Positions 1-7,724 of a DNA stretch of 34,530 nucleotides are shown in pieces (within the stretch, counting starts at the first letter, position 1; each line of letters starts with the position of its first letter). This DNA is from Acidimicrobiaceae bacterium. GTDB taxonomy: Bacteria; Actinomycetota; Acidimicrobiia; Acidimicrobiales; RAAP-2. The DNA is taken from contig JAOBWI010000042.1 of the NCBI GenBank assembly GCA_025463285.1, positions 1-34,530 on the forward strand, given 5' to 3'. Both the position numbers and the translations under genes were made by a program. Below the pieces are notes generated by a model. That model made no database searches and had not been told where the DNA came from. It saw only the letters and a program-made list of their open reading frames with translations.

Positions 1-70
1 CCGAAGGGTGACGGCTTTCGATAGCCTGCACGGGTTCAGCTGTTCACGATGTCCCGACAGATTTCAGCAG

Positions 71-142
71 TGCCCCCGGCAGGATTCGAACCTGCGCTCA
101 CGGTTTAGGAAACCGATGCTCTATCCCCTGAGCTACGGGAGC
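71..142 (-). tRNA. tRNA-Arg, anticodon CCT
   Basis: Reading the minus strand gives a full cloverleaf of 72 nt. The acceptor arm GCTCCCG pairs with CGGGGGC with one G-T pair, and the discriminator base is A. The D arm is GCTC/GAGC. The anticodon loop TTCCTAA gives anticodon CCT, which reads AGG. The T arm is GCAGG-TTCGAAT-CCTGC. The outermost anticodon-stem pair is a T-T mismatch. No CCA is encoded at the 3' end (the next bases are CTG), so it must be added enzymatically, as in many actinobacteria. The gene ends toward the left window edge. Confidence 0.96.
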
Positions 143-311
143 TGCGTCAACATGTTCCAATGTGGCTCCATTTTTTCGAGGCTCCACAAAGCTGCAACGA
201 GACGATCCAATCGTACAGTCCTCCGCACGAAGCGTCTGGCGCGTGGCGCATATTGAAGGACGTATGGCAGGCATCAATCCGCTTGCATGATCACAATCGA
301 GGAGGATCTCA

Positions 312-1199
312 CTAACGAATCAAGAGATGAGCCGACTCGACTTCGCTTCGGTGCCTCGGGTCGCACGCTACCCAACGCCGCTCCTCCTCGTCGAGGTCGA
401 CCAAGAACGAAAATCTCCGACGTACGGTCCGCTCCCACTCGGCCAAGTTGACCGGTTGAGTGAGTTTTCCAATCGATTCCCGAGCGAAATCCTGTTCCCG
501 TCGTTCCGTGAGAACGTCCGCGGGGTCAAGTGGACCACTTCCGCGGTTGTCGTCGACAACATCGCCCCAGACCTTTAGCACCCATAGTCGCCGTACCAAA
601 GACTCGTCTAGCGGTCGCCCAGCGAATTTTGCCAAGTCGTATACATCGCGGCCCAGTGCAGTCCGTCGGTACCGAGCGAGCTTTTCGGCGCACGCCTCCG
701 CCTCAGCAATCACCGGCAAGAAAGGAAGCCGCACGTCGTATGCCTTGTGAATTGGCAACTCCACGAACGGGAGCACTTCCGACGCGAGGACAAGTGGCCG
801 TCTTGCGAACTCGACCGACGCCGGGATTGCTGGCCGGCCCAGATCTGCGTGCTCAACTTGGAGATCCCAATGCCGACCATCTCCTCGAGTGGAGTTCAAC
901 GAGAACTCAAAACCCGAGACGGACGCGCCGTCGATAGCCTGACAGACTTCGAGAACAGTCTCTTCCGAAGAACACGTGAAATCCAAGTCCGTCGAGAATC
1001 GGCCCGCGCCACCAAGACGGCATTTGCGCAAACCCGTACCGCCCTTAAAGATCAGACCGGTTCCCTCGAATAAGCCCAACTCAGCGAGCAGCCACAATAG
1101 GTGGTCCTGAGCGACATCGAGAAGAGCGGCATCGTAAGTGTCAGCGCGCCCGGCTCCGTGACGGCTAACAAGCGCTCTGGTTAGTGCGACCTTGGACAT
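312..1199 (-). CDS. abiEii: AbiEii-type nucleotidyltransferase toxin
   Basis: Predicted toxin of a type IV AbiE toxin-antitoxin system, a nucleotidyltransferase-fold enzyme of the AbiEii/AbiGii family (295 aa). The signature lies near the N-terminus: KGGTGLRK at residues 52-59 and the metal-binding DLD at 71-73. The second conserved block, with AEKLARYRR and RDVYDLAKF, follows near mid-protein. I chose ATG at 1199 because GAAAGGGTGA lies just before it and it leaves a 16-bp gap after the antitoxin stop. An upstream in-frame TTG at 1229 would overlap the antitoxin by 14 bases. It is co-transcribed downstream of the AbiEi-like gene, the usual antitoxin-first order. Members of this family block growth by transferring nucleotides. 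Which RNA or other acceptor is used here cannot be read from the sequence. All expected catalytic motifs look intact. Confidence 0.9.
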   Translation of the reverse strand: MSKVALTRALVSRHGAGRADTYDAALLDVAQDHLLWLLAELGLFEGTGLIFKGGTGLRKCRLGGAGRFSTDLDFTCSSEETVLEVCQAIDGASVSGFEFSLNSTRGDGRHWDLQVEHADLGRPAIPASVEFARRPLVLASEVLPFVELPIHKAYDVRLPFLPVIAEAEACAEKLARYRRTALGRDVYDLAKFAGRPLDESLVRRLWVLKVWGDVVDDNRGSGPLDPADVLTERREQDFARESIGKLTQPVNLAEWERTVRRRFSFLVDLDEEERRWVACDPRHRSEVESAHLLIR

Positions 1200-1215
1200 T
1201 TCACCCTTTCTCGAG

Positions 1216-2094
1216 TCACGCCTTTCCAAGATCGCGTTGCATGGGGGCGATGAGTCGATCGACTACTCGGAACTGCGGCACCCACACTGCCTCCGGACCG
1301 TCCCCGAAGACGACGTCTGCCATCTTCGGCCTAGGCCGGTCGTTCAAGAGTTGGAGGGCGTCCTCGTAACGTCCTCCGCATCCCAGCAAATATCCGGCCC
1401 GCTGCCATGACGACTGCGACTTCCCTCCGAGCAGCGTCGCCAACCGTACGACGTCGACGTCTGCGGCGAGTTGTTGGAGGTGTGGAATGAGGTCCGCCCA
1501 GGAGCGAAACGACTTCACACGCATCGAGAGCTGAACCAGAAGTGCCTCGGGTCCGAATGCGGGAAGACCGCCCGCCCATTTGGTGAGGTCGAGCCGACGC
1601 TGGTGCAACAGTTTTGAGGTCGGAACCAACTGACTGATCTCATCTGCTCCCCATCCGAGCTTCACTTCGGAGACATATTTTCTTAGCCCGAACGGCATGC
1701 GCGTATCGCTGGGGATCCAGACTGCGGGCGGGCCAATGTATTCCCGATCCAAGTACCCGAGGTGCCAGGCTGCCGCTTCCCCGGCGAGGGCGAAAACGGC
1801 GTCCGGATCCCGCGCCCTCCACGCCCGCAAGTCGATGTACCGGTCGGTTATCTGAGCTTCGCCCGGAGGCAAATACGCCCAGACCCCTTTTATATGGACC
1901 CCCACGAGCCAACCGAGACGCTGGAGATTTTTCACTGTGACACCAACGTCCCTGTTTGATCCAACTTCAGCCAAGTACGCGCTGATGTCAGTTTTGGTAA
2001 CCACGGCAGGGCGGTCCTGTGCGAGGCGATTGTGAAGATTCGCCGTGAGCGGGGTTATTGTGCGGCCCGGGTTTTTCGTAATGTCCTCTGCCAT
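1216..2094 (-). CDS. abiEi: AbiEi-type antitoxin and repressor
   Basis: Predicted antitoxin of the AbiE pair (292 aa). The N-terminal third, about residues 20-75, reads as a winged helix-turn-helix (VVTKTDISAYLAEVG, then VKNLQRLGWLV and a GVWAYLPPGE wing). The rest matches the C-terminal antitoxin domain of the AbiEi_3/4 type. In characterised AbiE systems this protein both neutralises the toxin and represses its own operon by binding paired inverted repeats. That fits the two repeats found upstream here. The ATG at 2094 follows a good ribosome site, GAGGTGG. The family assignment rests on overall layout and on the toxin partner, since AbiEi proteins are weakly conserved in sequence. Confidence 0.85.
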   Translation of the reverse strand: MAEDITKNPGRTITPLTANLHNRLAQDRPAVVTKTDISAYLAEVGSNRDVGVTVKNLQRLGWLVGVHIKGVWAYLPPGEAQITDRYIDLRAWRARDPDAVFALAGEAAAWHLGYLDREYIGPPAVWIPSDTRMPFGLRKYVSEVKLGWGADEISQLVPTSKLLHQRRLDLTKWAGGLPAFGPEALLVQLSMRVKSFRSWADLIPHLQQLAADVDVVRLATLLGGKSQSSWQRAGYLLGCGGRYEDALQLLNDRPRPKMADVVFGDGPEAVWVPQFRVVDRLIAPMQRDLGKA

Positions 2095-2125
2095 AGTGCA
2101 CCACCTCGCGAGACCTTACGATTGC

Positions 2126-2160
2126 ACCTGCTTCGGGCTATTAGCTGACATGAAGCAGGT
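2126..2160. promoter_or_regulatory. Inverted repeat IR1, candidate AbiEi operator
   Basis: Perfect 9-bp arms ACCTGCTTC (2126-2134) and GAAGCAGGT (2152-2160) are separated by 17 bp, total span 35 bp. The repeat lies 32-66 bp upstream of the abiEi start, downstream of the candidate -10 box. Its outer ACCTG/CAGGT half-sites and its span are the same as in IR2. Confidence 0.6.
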
Positions 2161-2184
2161 TCAGTTCTAAGGCTGTTACTTGAG

Positions 2185-2213
2185 ATCGTACCTGGATTAT
2201 GTTACTTTTGCAA
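2185..2213 (-). promoter_or_regulatory. Candidate abiE promoter
   Basis: On the minus strand, TTGCAA (2213-2208) is followed after exactly 17 bp by TACGAT (2190-2185). Each matches its -35 or -10 consensus at four of six positions. IR2 covers the spacer and part of both boxes, so a bound repressor would block polymerase. Confidence 0.4.
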
Positions 2214-2224
2214 CTAATCCAGGT
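2190..2224. promoter_or_regulatory. Inverted repeat IR2, candidate AbiEi operator
   Basis: Perfect 10-bp arms ACCTGGATTA (2190-2199) and TAATCCAGGT (2215-2224) flank a 15-bp spacer, total span 35 bp, identical to IR1. The centres of IR1 and IR2 are 64 bp apart, about six helical turns. The repeat overlays the candidate abiE promoter. Confidence 0.6.
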
Positions 2225-2599
2225 CCATTCTTAAGTATCTCACCGACGATTGTGCGCAAAAGTGCTTGACGGCAAATCACCAAATTTTAATTTTGACTAG
2301 CAAAAGCACGCCAAACTGTACAGGGAGAAGCCTCTTGCTCCCTCCAGCCGCGTCATCAACAGTCTGATTCTCTGTGAAGGCTGCTGTAGCAGTGAAGCCG
2401 CATACGGGGCCTCCAAAGAGGAGGCCCATGTGGATTACCCAGTCGGTATTCGTCTGCTGGTTAGTAGCCCGACGCATACGCTGTTGTGCCGCCATTCACC
2501 CCACTCGAGAAAGATGCGGCGGATCCGCTCCAACCATCGTAGCGAATTGATATCCGCGTTAAAATCGACAGACGGAATTTTCATACTTGAGACCGCGAG
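2225..2599. other. AT-richer gap with a hairpin and a doubtful short ORF
   Basis: This 375-bp stretch between the abiE control region and the EAL gene holds no recognisable gene. It contains a perfect 8-bp hairpin, GGGCCTCC (2407-2414) and GGAGGCCC (2420-2427) with loop AAAGA, but no T-run to make it a standard terminator. A minus-strand ORF at 2277-2495 (72 aa, ATG after GGGGTGA) runs through it. Its product has no feature I recognise, and I do not call it a gene. Base composition is visibly lower in GC than the flanks, especially near 2275-2300. Confidence 0.5.
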
Positions 2600-3802
2600 T
2601 TAGTCACTCAGAGGCGTTGTAGCAGATCGTTCTTCCAACTCGCATGGCTTTCCGAGATGAAAACCCTGGCCCCATGGAACGCCGAGACCGTTGAGCGTCG
2701 ACAACTCCGACTCGGATTCGATACCTTCGGCCGTCACCGTAGCGTTCACATCGTTGGAAAACTGGAGGAGAGACGCCACAAGTGCGCGCTTAATCGGATC
2801 TTGATCAACCTCATGGGTAAGGGCGATGTCGAACTTAATGATGTCCGGCCGCAACTTCAATATGTGCCGAAGGCTCGCGTAACCGGATCCGGCGTCGTCG
2901 ATTGCCAGTCGTACGCCATCGTCGCGCAGTTCCTGGCAGACAGCGTTCAACTTGTCATAGTCGTCCACAGGCTGGTGTTCGGTGACCTCGATGATGATTT
3001 GTCCGCGGTGGTGCCCGGAAACTAGTTCGCTAAATCGACCGTCAAGGATCACCGCAGGTGATGTGTTGACAGCCATAAATGCGTTCGGCGGGAGGCGGTC
3101 GAACTGGCGAAGAGCGGCCCGAATCGCGGCCAGCTCCAATTCAGCGCCCCGACCGAGCGCTGCTGCCTCGGCAAACCAGCTGTCGGTGGGACGATCAGAG
3201 TCGAAGCGTGAAAGCGCTTCGAATCCCACTACTTCATACGTGTTCAAATCTACTATTGGTTGAAAGACCATCCGAGGTCCTTGCCTGAGGATCGCTTCCA
3301 TTGCCTTCACTCGATCATCGTGACCTTCGACCGCCTCGTCGCGCTGCATTTGCTGGCTCAGAGTCAATGCAAGCGCCGAGTTACTGTTCTTCAGCGCTTC
3401 GTGCGATAGCCCGAAGGCGAGCAGGTTTTGGACTCGCAAAAGAACTTCATCGAGATCGAGTGGTTTGGTGACAAAATCATTCGCGCCTGCGCTCATTGCC
3501 TTTATCAGCGCGTCGCGCGACGCGTCAGCGGTGAGGACAATGACCGGCAGGAATTCGAGGGGCGTCTGCTCGGCGCGAATGGACGCAAGCAACGCAAACC
3601 CGTCAATATAAGGCATGTGAAGGTCGAGCATTACAAGGTCGGGCTTCCACTCACGCACCAGCGCGAGTACTTTGCGCGAGTCATTGAGCGCTCGAACATT
3701 TAGGTAGCCCGACCGTTGTAGTAGCCGGGTCATCAGTTGTACGTTTGCCTCTTCGTCATCGACGACAAGGATTCGTCGGTTGACGAAGACCGCGTCAATC
3801 AC
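2600..3802 (-). CDS. Response regulator with EAL phosphodiesterase output
   Basis: Predicted cytoplasmic c-di-GMP phosphodiesterase controlled by phosphorylation (400 aa). The N-terminal receiver domain has the VVDDEE acidic pocket, phospho-acceptor Asp60 in MLDLHMP, and the conserved Thr and Lys (VLTAD, VTKP). A short linker leads to an EAL domain with the catalytic set present: E195 of FEAL, N246 in VNTSP, E272 in EVTE, D302/D303 in DDAGSG, K323, E359 in AEGIES and Q379. It should therefore hydrolyse c-di-GMP to pGpG. I chose GTG at 3802 because a GGAGG lies nine bases upstream and the start overlaps the kinase stop by eight bases. An in-frame TTG at 3823 would add seven residues. The overlap implies coupling to the upstream hybrid kinase, the likely phosphodonor. 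Confidence 0.92.
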   Translation of the reverse strand: MIDAVFVNRRILVVDDEEANVQLMTRLLQRSGYLNVRALNDSRKVLALVREWKPDLVMLDLHMPYIDGFALLASIRAEQTPLEFLPVIVLTADASRDALIKAMSAGANDFVTKPLDLDEVLLRVQNLLAFGLSHEALKNSNSALALTLSQQMQRDEAVEGHDDRVKAMEAILRQGPRMVFQPIVDLNTYEVVGFEALSRFDSDRPTDSWFAEAAALGRGAELELAAIRAALRQFDRLPPNAFMAVNTSPAVILDGRFSELVSGHHRGQIIIEVTEHQPVDDYDKLNAVCQELRDDGVRLAIDDAGSGYASLRHILKLRPDIIKFDIALTHEVDQDPIKRALVASLLQFSNDVNATVTAEGIESESELSTLNGLGVPWGQGFHLGKPCELEERSATTPLSD

Positions 3803-5894
3803 GAGCTCCGACCTCCGACTCAATGCACTGATCGATTATTTTCAAGAGCTCGTTTACGTCAATGGGCTTGGTCAAGTACGCCAGCGCACCTGCATTCATG
3901 AGACGCTGCACTTGACCCGGGGTCGCTTCGGCACTGATCACGACGACAGGGATGTTCGCGGTCAAGGGGTGGGTACGCAGCAGCTGCAACACTTCGTCGC
4001 CGTCGACGTCGGGGAGGTGCAAGTCGAGCAATATCAGCATCGGAAGACGATCCCGTGCCAACTCCAAACCCAGTCGGCCCAGCATGGCGGCGATCACCTC
4101 CACCCCCTCACGCCGGGACATCACTCGTTGCACGAGATTGATGTTGGCCATGTTGTTTTCGATATGTAGCACGGTGCGGCGCACCGCTATGTCACCCGGC
4201 ACTTCTTGGGCGCGGCCAATGTGGCCAAGACGCTCGTAGCGATCGACCGGACCCTCAGCGATCGGGAGTTCGACCCAAAAAGTGCTCCCCTTGCCCTCGA
4301 CCGTTTCGAAATCGAGTTGTCCTCCCATCGCTTCGGCAAGTTGACGCGACAGCGAAAGGCCGATTCCGCTCCCCTCGATGTTGCTGTTCTCTGCGCCGAG
4401 GCGGGCAAAGGGCGTAAAGATCTGTCGACGCTGCTCTGCGGTCAGCCCAAATCCCGTGTCGGTAATCATGATTTTCAGCCTCGTGATCTCTGATGGCACG
4501 CACGATATGGTGATCGAGCCCGCGTGCCGGTTGTACTTCACGGCATTGGACAACAGGTTCAGCAAGACCTGTTTCAGCCGGTGCCGATCTGCCAAGACGT
4601 ATTCATGGCAGTCGTCGGGGGAAAAGTTGATACGTATGTCCCGTTGGTCTGCCAGCGACCGCATCAACCCGACGACCTCCTTCAAACTGTCATCCACGAG
4701 AACCGGTTCAGGCGACAGCGCCACGTCGCCTGACTCGATTTTTGCGATGTCCAGCACTTCGTTGATGAGCTTGAGGAGGTGTTGGCCGCCCTTGAGAATG
4801 TGCTCCACGGAGTCCTGCTGATCGGCGGTGAGACGATCAAGTTCGAGCAGTTGCGCGAAGCCGATGACCGCGTTAAGCGGCGTGCGTAACTCATGGCTCA
4901 TGCGCGACATGAACTGACTCTTGTACTGATTCGCTTGTTCGGCGTCTTCACGGGCGCGAGATGCGAGAGTCTGAAGCCGTTGCTGCTCGTTGAGCGAACG
5001 CTCGAGAGAGGCCGTACGCTCGGCCACAAGTCGCATCGCGTAGGACCGCCGTCGAGCAAGACCTTCGAGGAGCACAGTTACGAGGCACGCCGTCAGCAGC
5101 CCACCCAAAAGCAGCGCCCATGGTGACCACTCCTCAATCGATCCCACCAAAGGCTGATTGGCACTCGTCAGTAACAGCCATTTGGAACTCCCCACCGAGA
5201 GAGATTCGCGATCAATTGTGCCCGACGGTGGGGCGCCGGAGATGAGAAGCAGGTCGGACTCGCGAGAGTTGGGCGAAGCGTAAAGCGCCAGGTTCACGTC
5301 ACTGAATGGAGAGCCCTTTGGGGCCGGCCTTGGCGTGACTTTCCCGAGAGGGTCTTCATCGACCGCCACTTTTCCGCCCGAAGCGACGGCTATGACGAGC
5401 CATCGAGATGCGCCAGAACGAACGATGCCCGTCACAAGCGCACTCGAGGAGGCGGCACGGCGCAGCAACGCTTGGTCGGCAGCTTCAACCGCCGCCGGCA
5501 AAGTGTGGCCATCCTTGGCAAACTCCACGTACGCACCGTTTCGCTTCGTAAAGACGGCGACCGAAATTGATGATCCGGAGCCAGCGAGAGACTTTGCCAC
5601 AAGCCGGAATGCGGATGAGTCCCCTGACGAGGCGATTTCTCCGCTGACGGGAAGCAAGGTGGTGATGCTCTGAAACGACTCATCGAGAAGGAGCGATAGC
5701 TCGGTAGCCCGTTCGTGCAGAATGGTGCGTTCATCGCTACTGACGACGCTACGCATCGTCAGTCCACAAGCTACCGAAGCGCCCGCGACGACGACCAGAA
5801 CGACCAGCGATACGCGACTTAGCGCAGACCAGCGGCGAGACACGCGAGCCTCCTCGCGCGACCGGCCGACCCCGACATCGCGAGCGATATCCAC
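3795..5894 (-). CDS. Membrane hybrid histidine kinase with C-terminal receiver
   Basis: Sensor kinase of 699 aa. TM1 is at about residues 27-46, an extracytoplasmic sensor region follows to about 255, and TM2 is at about 258-278. Then come a short coiled coil, a HisKA domain with H334 in SHELRTPLNAVIGF, and an HATPase_c domain with LSNAVKYN (N box), TDTGFG and EGSGIGLSLS. A receiver domain (about 574-695) follows with phospho-acceptor D624 in LLDLHLP and K676. The receiver's acidic pocket reads HIENN, so the usual Asp pair is Glu-Asn, a variation common in receivers fused behind kinases. GTG at 5894 follows AGGAGG at ideal spacing. It overlaps and probably signals to the REC-EAL protein next to it. 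The sensor region has no recognisable ligand-binding motif. Confidence 0.93.
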   Translation of the reverse strand: MDIARDVGVGRSREEARVSRRWSALSRVSLVVLVVVAGASVACGLTMRSVVSSDERTILHERATELSLLLDESFQSITTLLPVSGEIASSGDSSAFRLVAKSLAGSGSSISVAVFTKRNGAYVEFAKDGHTLPAAVEAADQALLRRAASSSALVTGIVRSGASRWLVIAVASGGKVAVDEDPLGKVTPRPAPKGSPFSDVNLALYASPNSRESDLLLISGAPPSGTIDRESLSVGSSKWLLLTSANQPLVGSIEEWSPWALLLGGLLTACLVTVLLEGLARRRSYAMRLVAERTASLERSLNEQQRLQTLASRAREDAEQANQYKSQFMSRMSHELRTPLNAVIGFAQLLELDRLTADQQDSVEHILKGGQHLLKLINEVLDIAKIESGDVALSPEPVLVDDSLKEVVGLMRSLADQRDIRINFSPDDCHEYVLADRHRLKQVLLNLLSNAVKYNRHAGSITISCVPSEITRLKIMITDTGFGLTAEQRRQIFTPFARLGAENSNIEGSGIGLSLSRQLAEAMGGQLDFETVEGKGSTFWVELPIAEGPVDRYERLGHIGRAQEVPGDIAVRRTVLHIENNMANINLVQRVMSRREGVEVIAAMLGRLGLELARDRLPMLILLDLHLPDVDGDEVLQLLRTHPLTANIPVVVISAEATPGQVQRLMNAGALAYLTKPIDVNELLKIIDQCIESEVGARD

Positions 5895-6441
5895 TTACGC
5901 CCTCCTACGACCAATATCACAATTGAGCAATTCGTCTGTGCAATTACGTTTTGTACTACTCATTTGACGCTACCCCGTGCCGCCATCGTCACTGTGTTTC
6001 ATCAACATTCAAAAAACTTTCCCGGACGTGAAGTACAAGAACACTGGAATTGGCGACCTGGAAGGAGCGCGACATCAGTCCGAACGTGATCTTTGGCGGC
6101 CCTTGAGTTCTCGAAGGTCTGTCACGGCGTGCCCGTCCCATTTCGATTCACATCAGCATTGGAAAACGGGAAAATCGGGTCAGCGTCGCTAGGCCATGCA
6201 CTCCGACTGCTTCGCCTACTCGGAGGCGAAGTAATTGTTCGTCGACGGGACATTCGTGATTAACCATCTAGCCGTCTGGCTCTAAGAACATCTCGTTATT
6301 GCATCATCGAGCGACAAGTGGCAGCGGTTCGCATATTTGAAGGCCTCGGTCTTGAAGAAGGTTTCGTTATCAGGTTCTCTCGACCGGCCGGCCGTAATTA
6401 AACTTGAAGCTCTTATGATCGCCGACTCAAAGTCGACGGCG
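5895..6441. other. Long intergenic gap upstream of the kinase
   Basis: No coding region here has support. The stretch holds an 8-bp perfect hairpin, CTTCGCCT (6210-6217) and AGGCGAAG (6224-6231), followed on the plus strand by TAATTGTTC. Just past the stop at 6442, on the minus strand, is a small CGACT-TTG-AGTCG hairpin without a T-run. Neither is a convincing terminator. The region near 5930-5960 is AT-rich and probably carries the kinase promoter, but I cannot pick a clear -35/-10 pair. Short ORFs such as 5977-6192 look random. Confidence 0.5.
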
Positions 6442-7563
6442 CTAGTTGGCCGAGAGGCGGCTTTGGCGTGACGGCGGCTTGTTGCACGTCTTGCCCACGA
6501 GTGAGAGCGGCTGGGGCTGCGCAGCGCCCGGTGGACCCGTCAAGCCTCGACTCGACCAACTGCATGACCAGTTTCCCGGCTCGGCGAGCGCTACGAAGAA
6601 GTCACGGGTCCATCCGGTTTCATAGACGGAGGGATTGTGCTCGCTATAGGGCAGTTGGACCGGAAAGCTGCCCTCCGCGTGCAAGGGCGAGAAGGATGCG
6701 CCCAATATCGGCCAGTTGGGGTTTATATCAAGTTGCATGCCTGTCACCGCACCCGCCGCGATCAACGCCTCACCCACCTGGGACTGCAGAACGCCTTTCA
6801 TGGTCGCGACGTAGATCAGATTGCCCTGCATGTCCACACCGAGACCGCTTCGCGGCTCGAGTGGCTCTCGATTGAGCGGTGAACCCCAGCGCCTCCAGTC
6901 CGCAGCTGCGCCCGCGGGAGCCAGTGATCCTTTGAGAACCAGCGGGGAGAGATTCTGGCGGTAGCTGATTACCCGAAAGCCTTTGGTCGGGAAGCCCACA
7001 CTTCCCCACGTTCCCATCTCCCATTCGCCCGCCGCATCCAGCGCGATGGTCATTAGGCCGCGAACCGGAGGCACCAAGGTCACACCATCGGCCATGGAGC
7101 CGCCAGCAAACGCGGACTGCTTGAAACCGCCATTGAAGACGGCGACGACGCCGGCTGGTCCTTCGGAACTCCAATCGATGGACGGACCAGCGTCTCTCGG
7201 TACTTCGGCAAAGTGATTGGGGTCGGTCGACCCTACGTGCCAGCGCAGCAAAGTAGTTCGAGCGTCGAGGAGTAAGGCCCGAAAGGTATCGGCACCAATT
7301 CTGATATTGCGGTACTCGACCATAACGCCTCGCCGCGATGAGCTGGCCACGGTCCAACCAGGCCGGACGCTCACAAGTGGCATTGAAGTCAACGTTGACG
7401 CGAGGGTCGTGTCCGCGCCAGACACTCGAGGAGACAATCCGTTCAGCACAATCGCGCAGACGCACGCGCCCACCGCGGCAGCGACGACGCTCCGCGTCAG
7501 GCGATCGCTGCTTCGTCGCAGGGCGCTGGTCGCTCGCACAACAAACTCTAACGTCCACCACAA
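6442..7563 (-). CDS. Phosphodiester glycosidase (NAGPA/DUF2233) family protein
   Basis: Envelope protein of 373 aa with an N-terminal signal anchor (about residues 24-42). After it comes a domain of the phosphodiester glycosidase family, related to the human enzyme that removes GlcNAc from mannose-phosphate diesters. Family-type motifs seen are VFNGGFKQS (about 142-150), the PRSGLGVD segment with GNLIYVA (about 237-252) and MQLDINPN (about 276-283). The bacterial substrate is unknown. A sugar-phosphodiester of the cell wall or capsule is a reasonable inference. The start is uncertain: TTG at 7563 has no good ribosome site, and a GTG eight codons later is an alternative. The same-strand hydrolase upstream (161-bp gap) is also exported, so the two may act on the cell surface together. 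Confidence 0.75.
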   Translation of the reverse strand: MWWTLEFVVRATSALRRSSDRLTRSVVAAAVGACVCAIVLNGLSPRVSGADTTLASTLTSMPLVSVRPGWTVASSSRRGVMVEYRNIRIGADTFRALLLDARTTLLRWHVGSTDPNHFAEVPRDAGPSIDWSSEGPAGVVAVFNGGFKQSAFAGGSMADGVTLVPPVRGLMTIALDAAGEWEMGTWGSVGFPTKGFRVISYRQNLSPLVLKGSLAPAGAAADWRRWGSPLNREPLEPRSGLGVDMQGNLIYVATMKGVLQSQVGEALIAAGAVTGMQLDINPNWPILGASFSPLHAEGSFPVQLPYSEHNPSVYETGWTRDFFVALAEPGNWSCSWSSRGLTGPPGAAQPQPLSLVGKTCNKPPSRQSRLSAN

Positions 7564-7724
7564 GATTTCTTCTCAGTCGCCTCCACCACAGCGATTGGCG
7601 CTGGTCGTTTTCTCCACCCGAAGCACCACTTCTGAGGGACTGGTCACGTGCTCGGGCTTGACCAACAATTGAAGAGGATGAATCGACGACGTGCGACCTG
7701 TTAGGAGTGCTTGCCTCTCACAAC

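Noticed and set aside
8..256. Plus-strand ORF at the left edge
   Set aside because: It runs straight through the tRNA-Arg gene on the opposite strand.
71..2224. AbiE segment as an island integrated at the tRNA gene
   Set aside because: The tRNA 3' end, the usual integration site, points to the left edge, away from abiE. No integrase and no second copy of the tRNA 3' end were seen.
2277..2495. Minus-strand 72-codon ORF
   Set aside because: Plausible ribosome site but no recognisable domain; reported only inside the gap entry.
5977..6192. Plus-strand ORF in the kinase upstream gap
   Set aside because: No ribosome site, no family resemblance and composition like non-coding DNA.
6210..6231. 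8-bp hairpin followed by TAATTGTTC as a terminator
   Set aside because: No plus-strand gene ends before it and the T content after it is weak.
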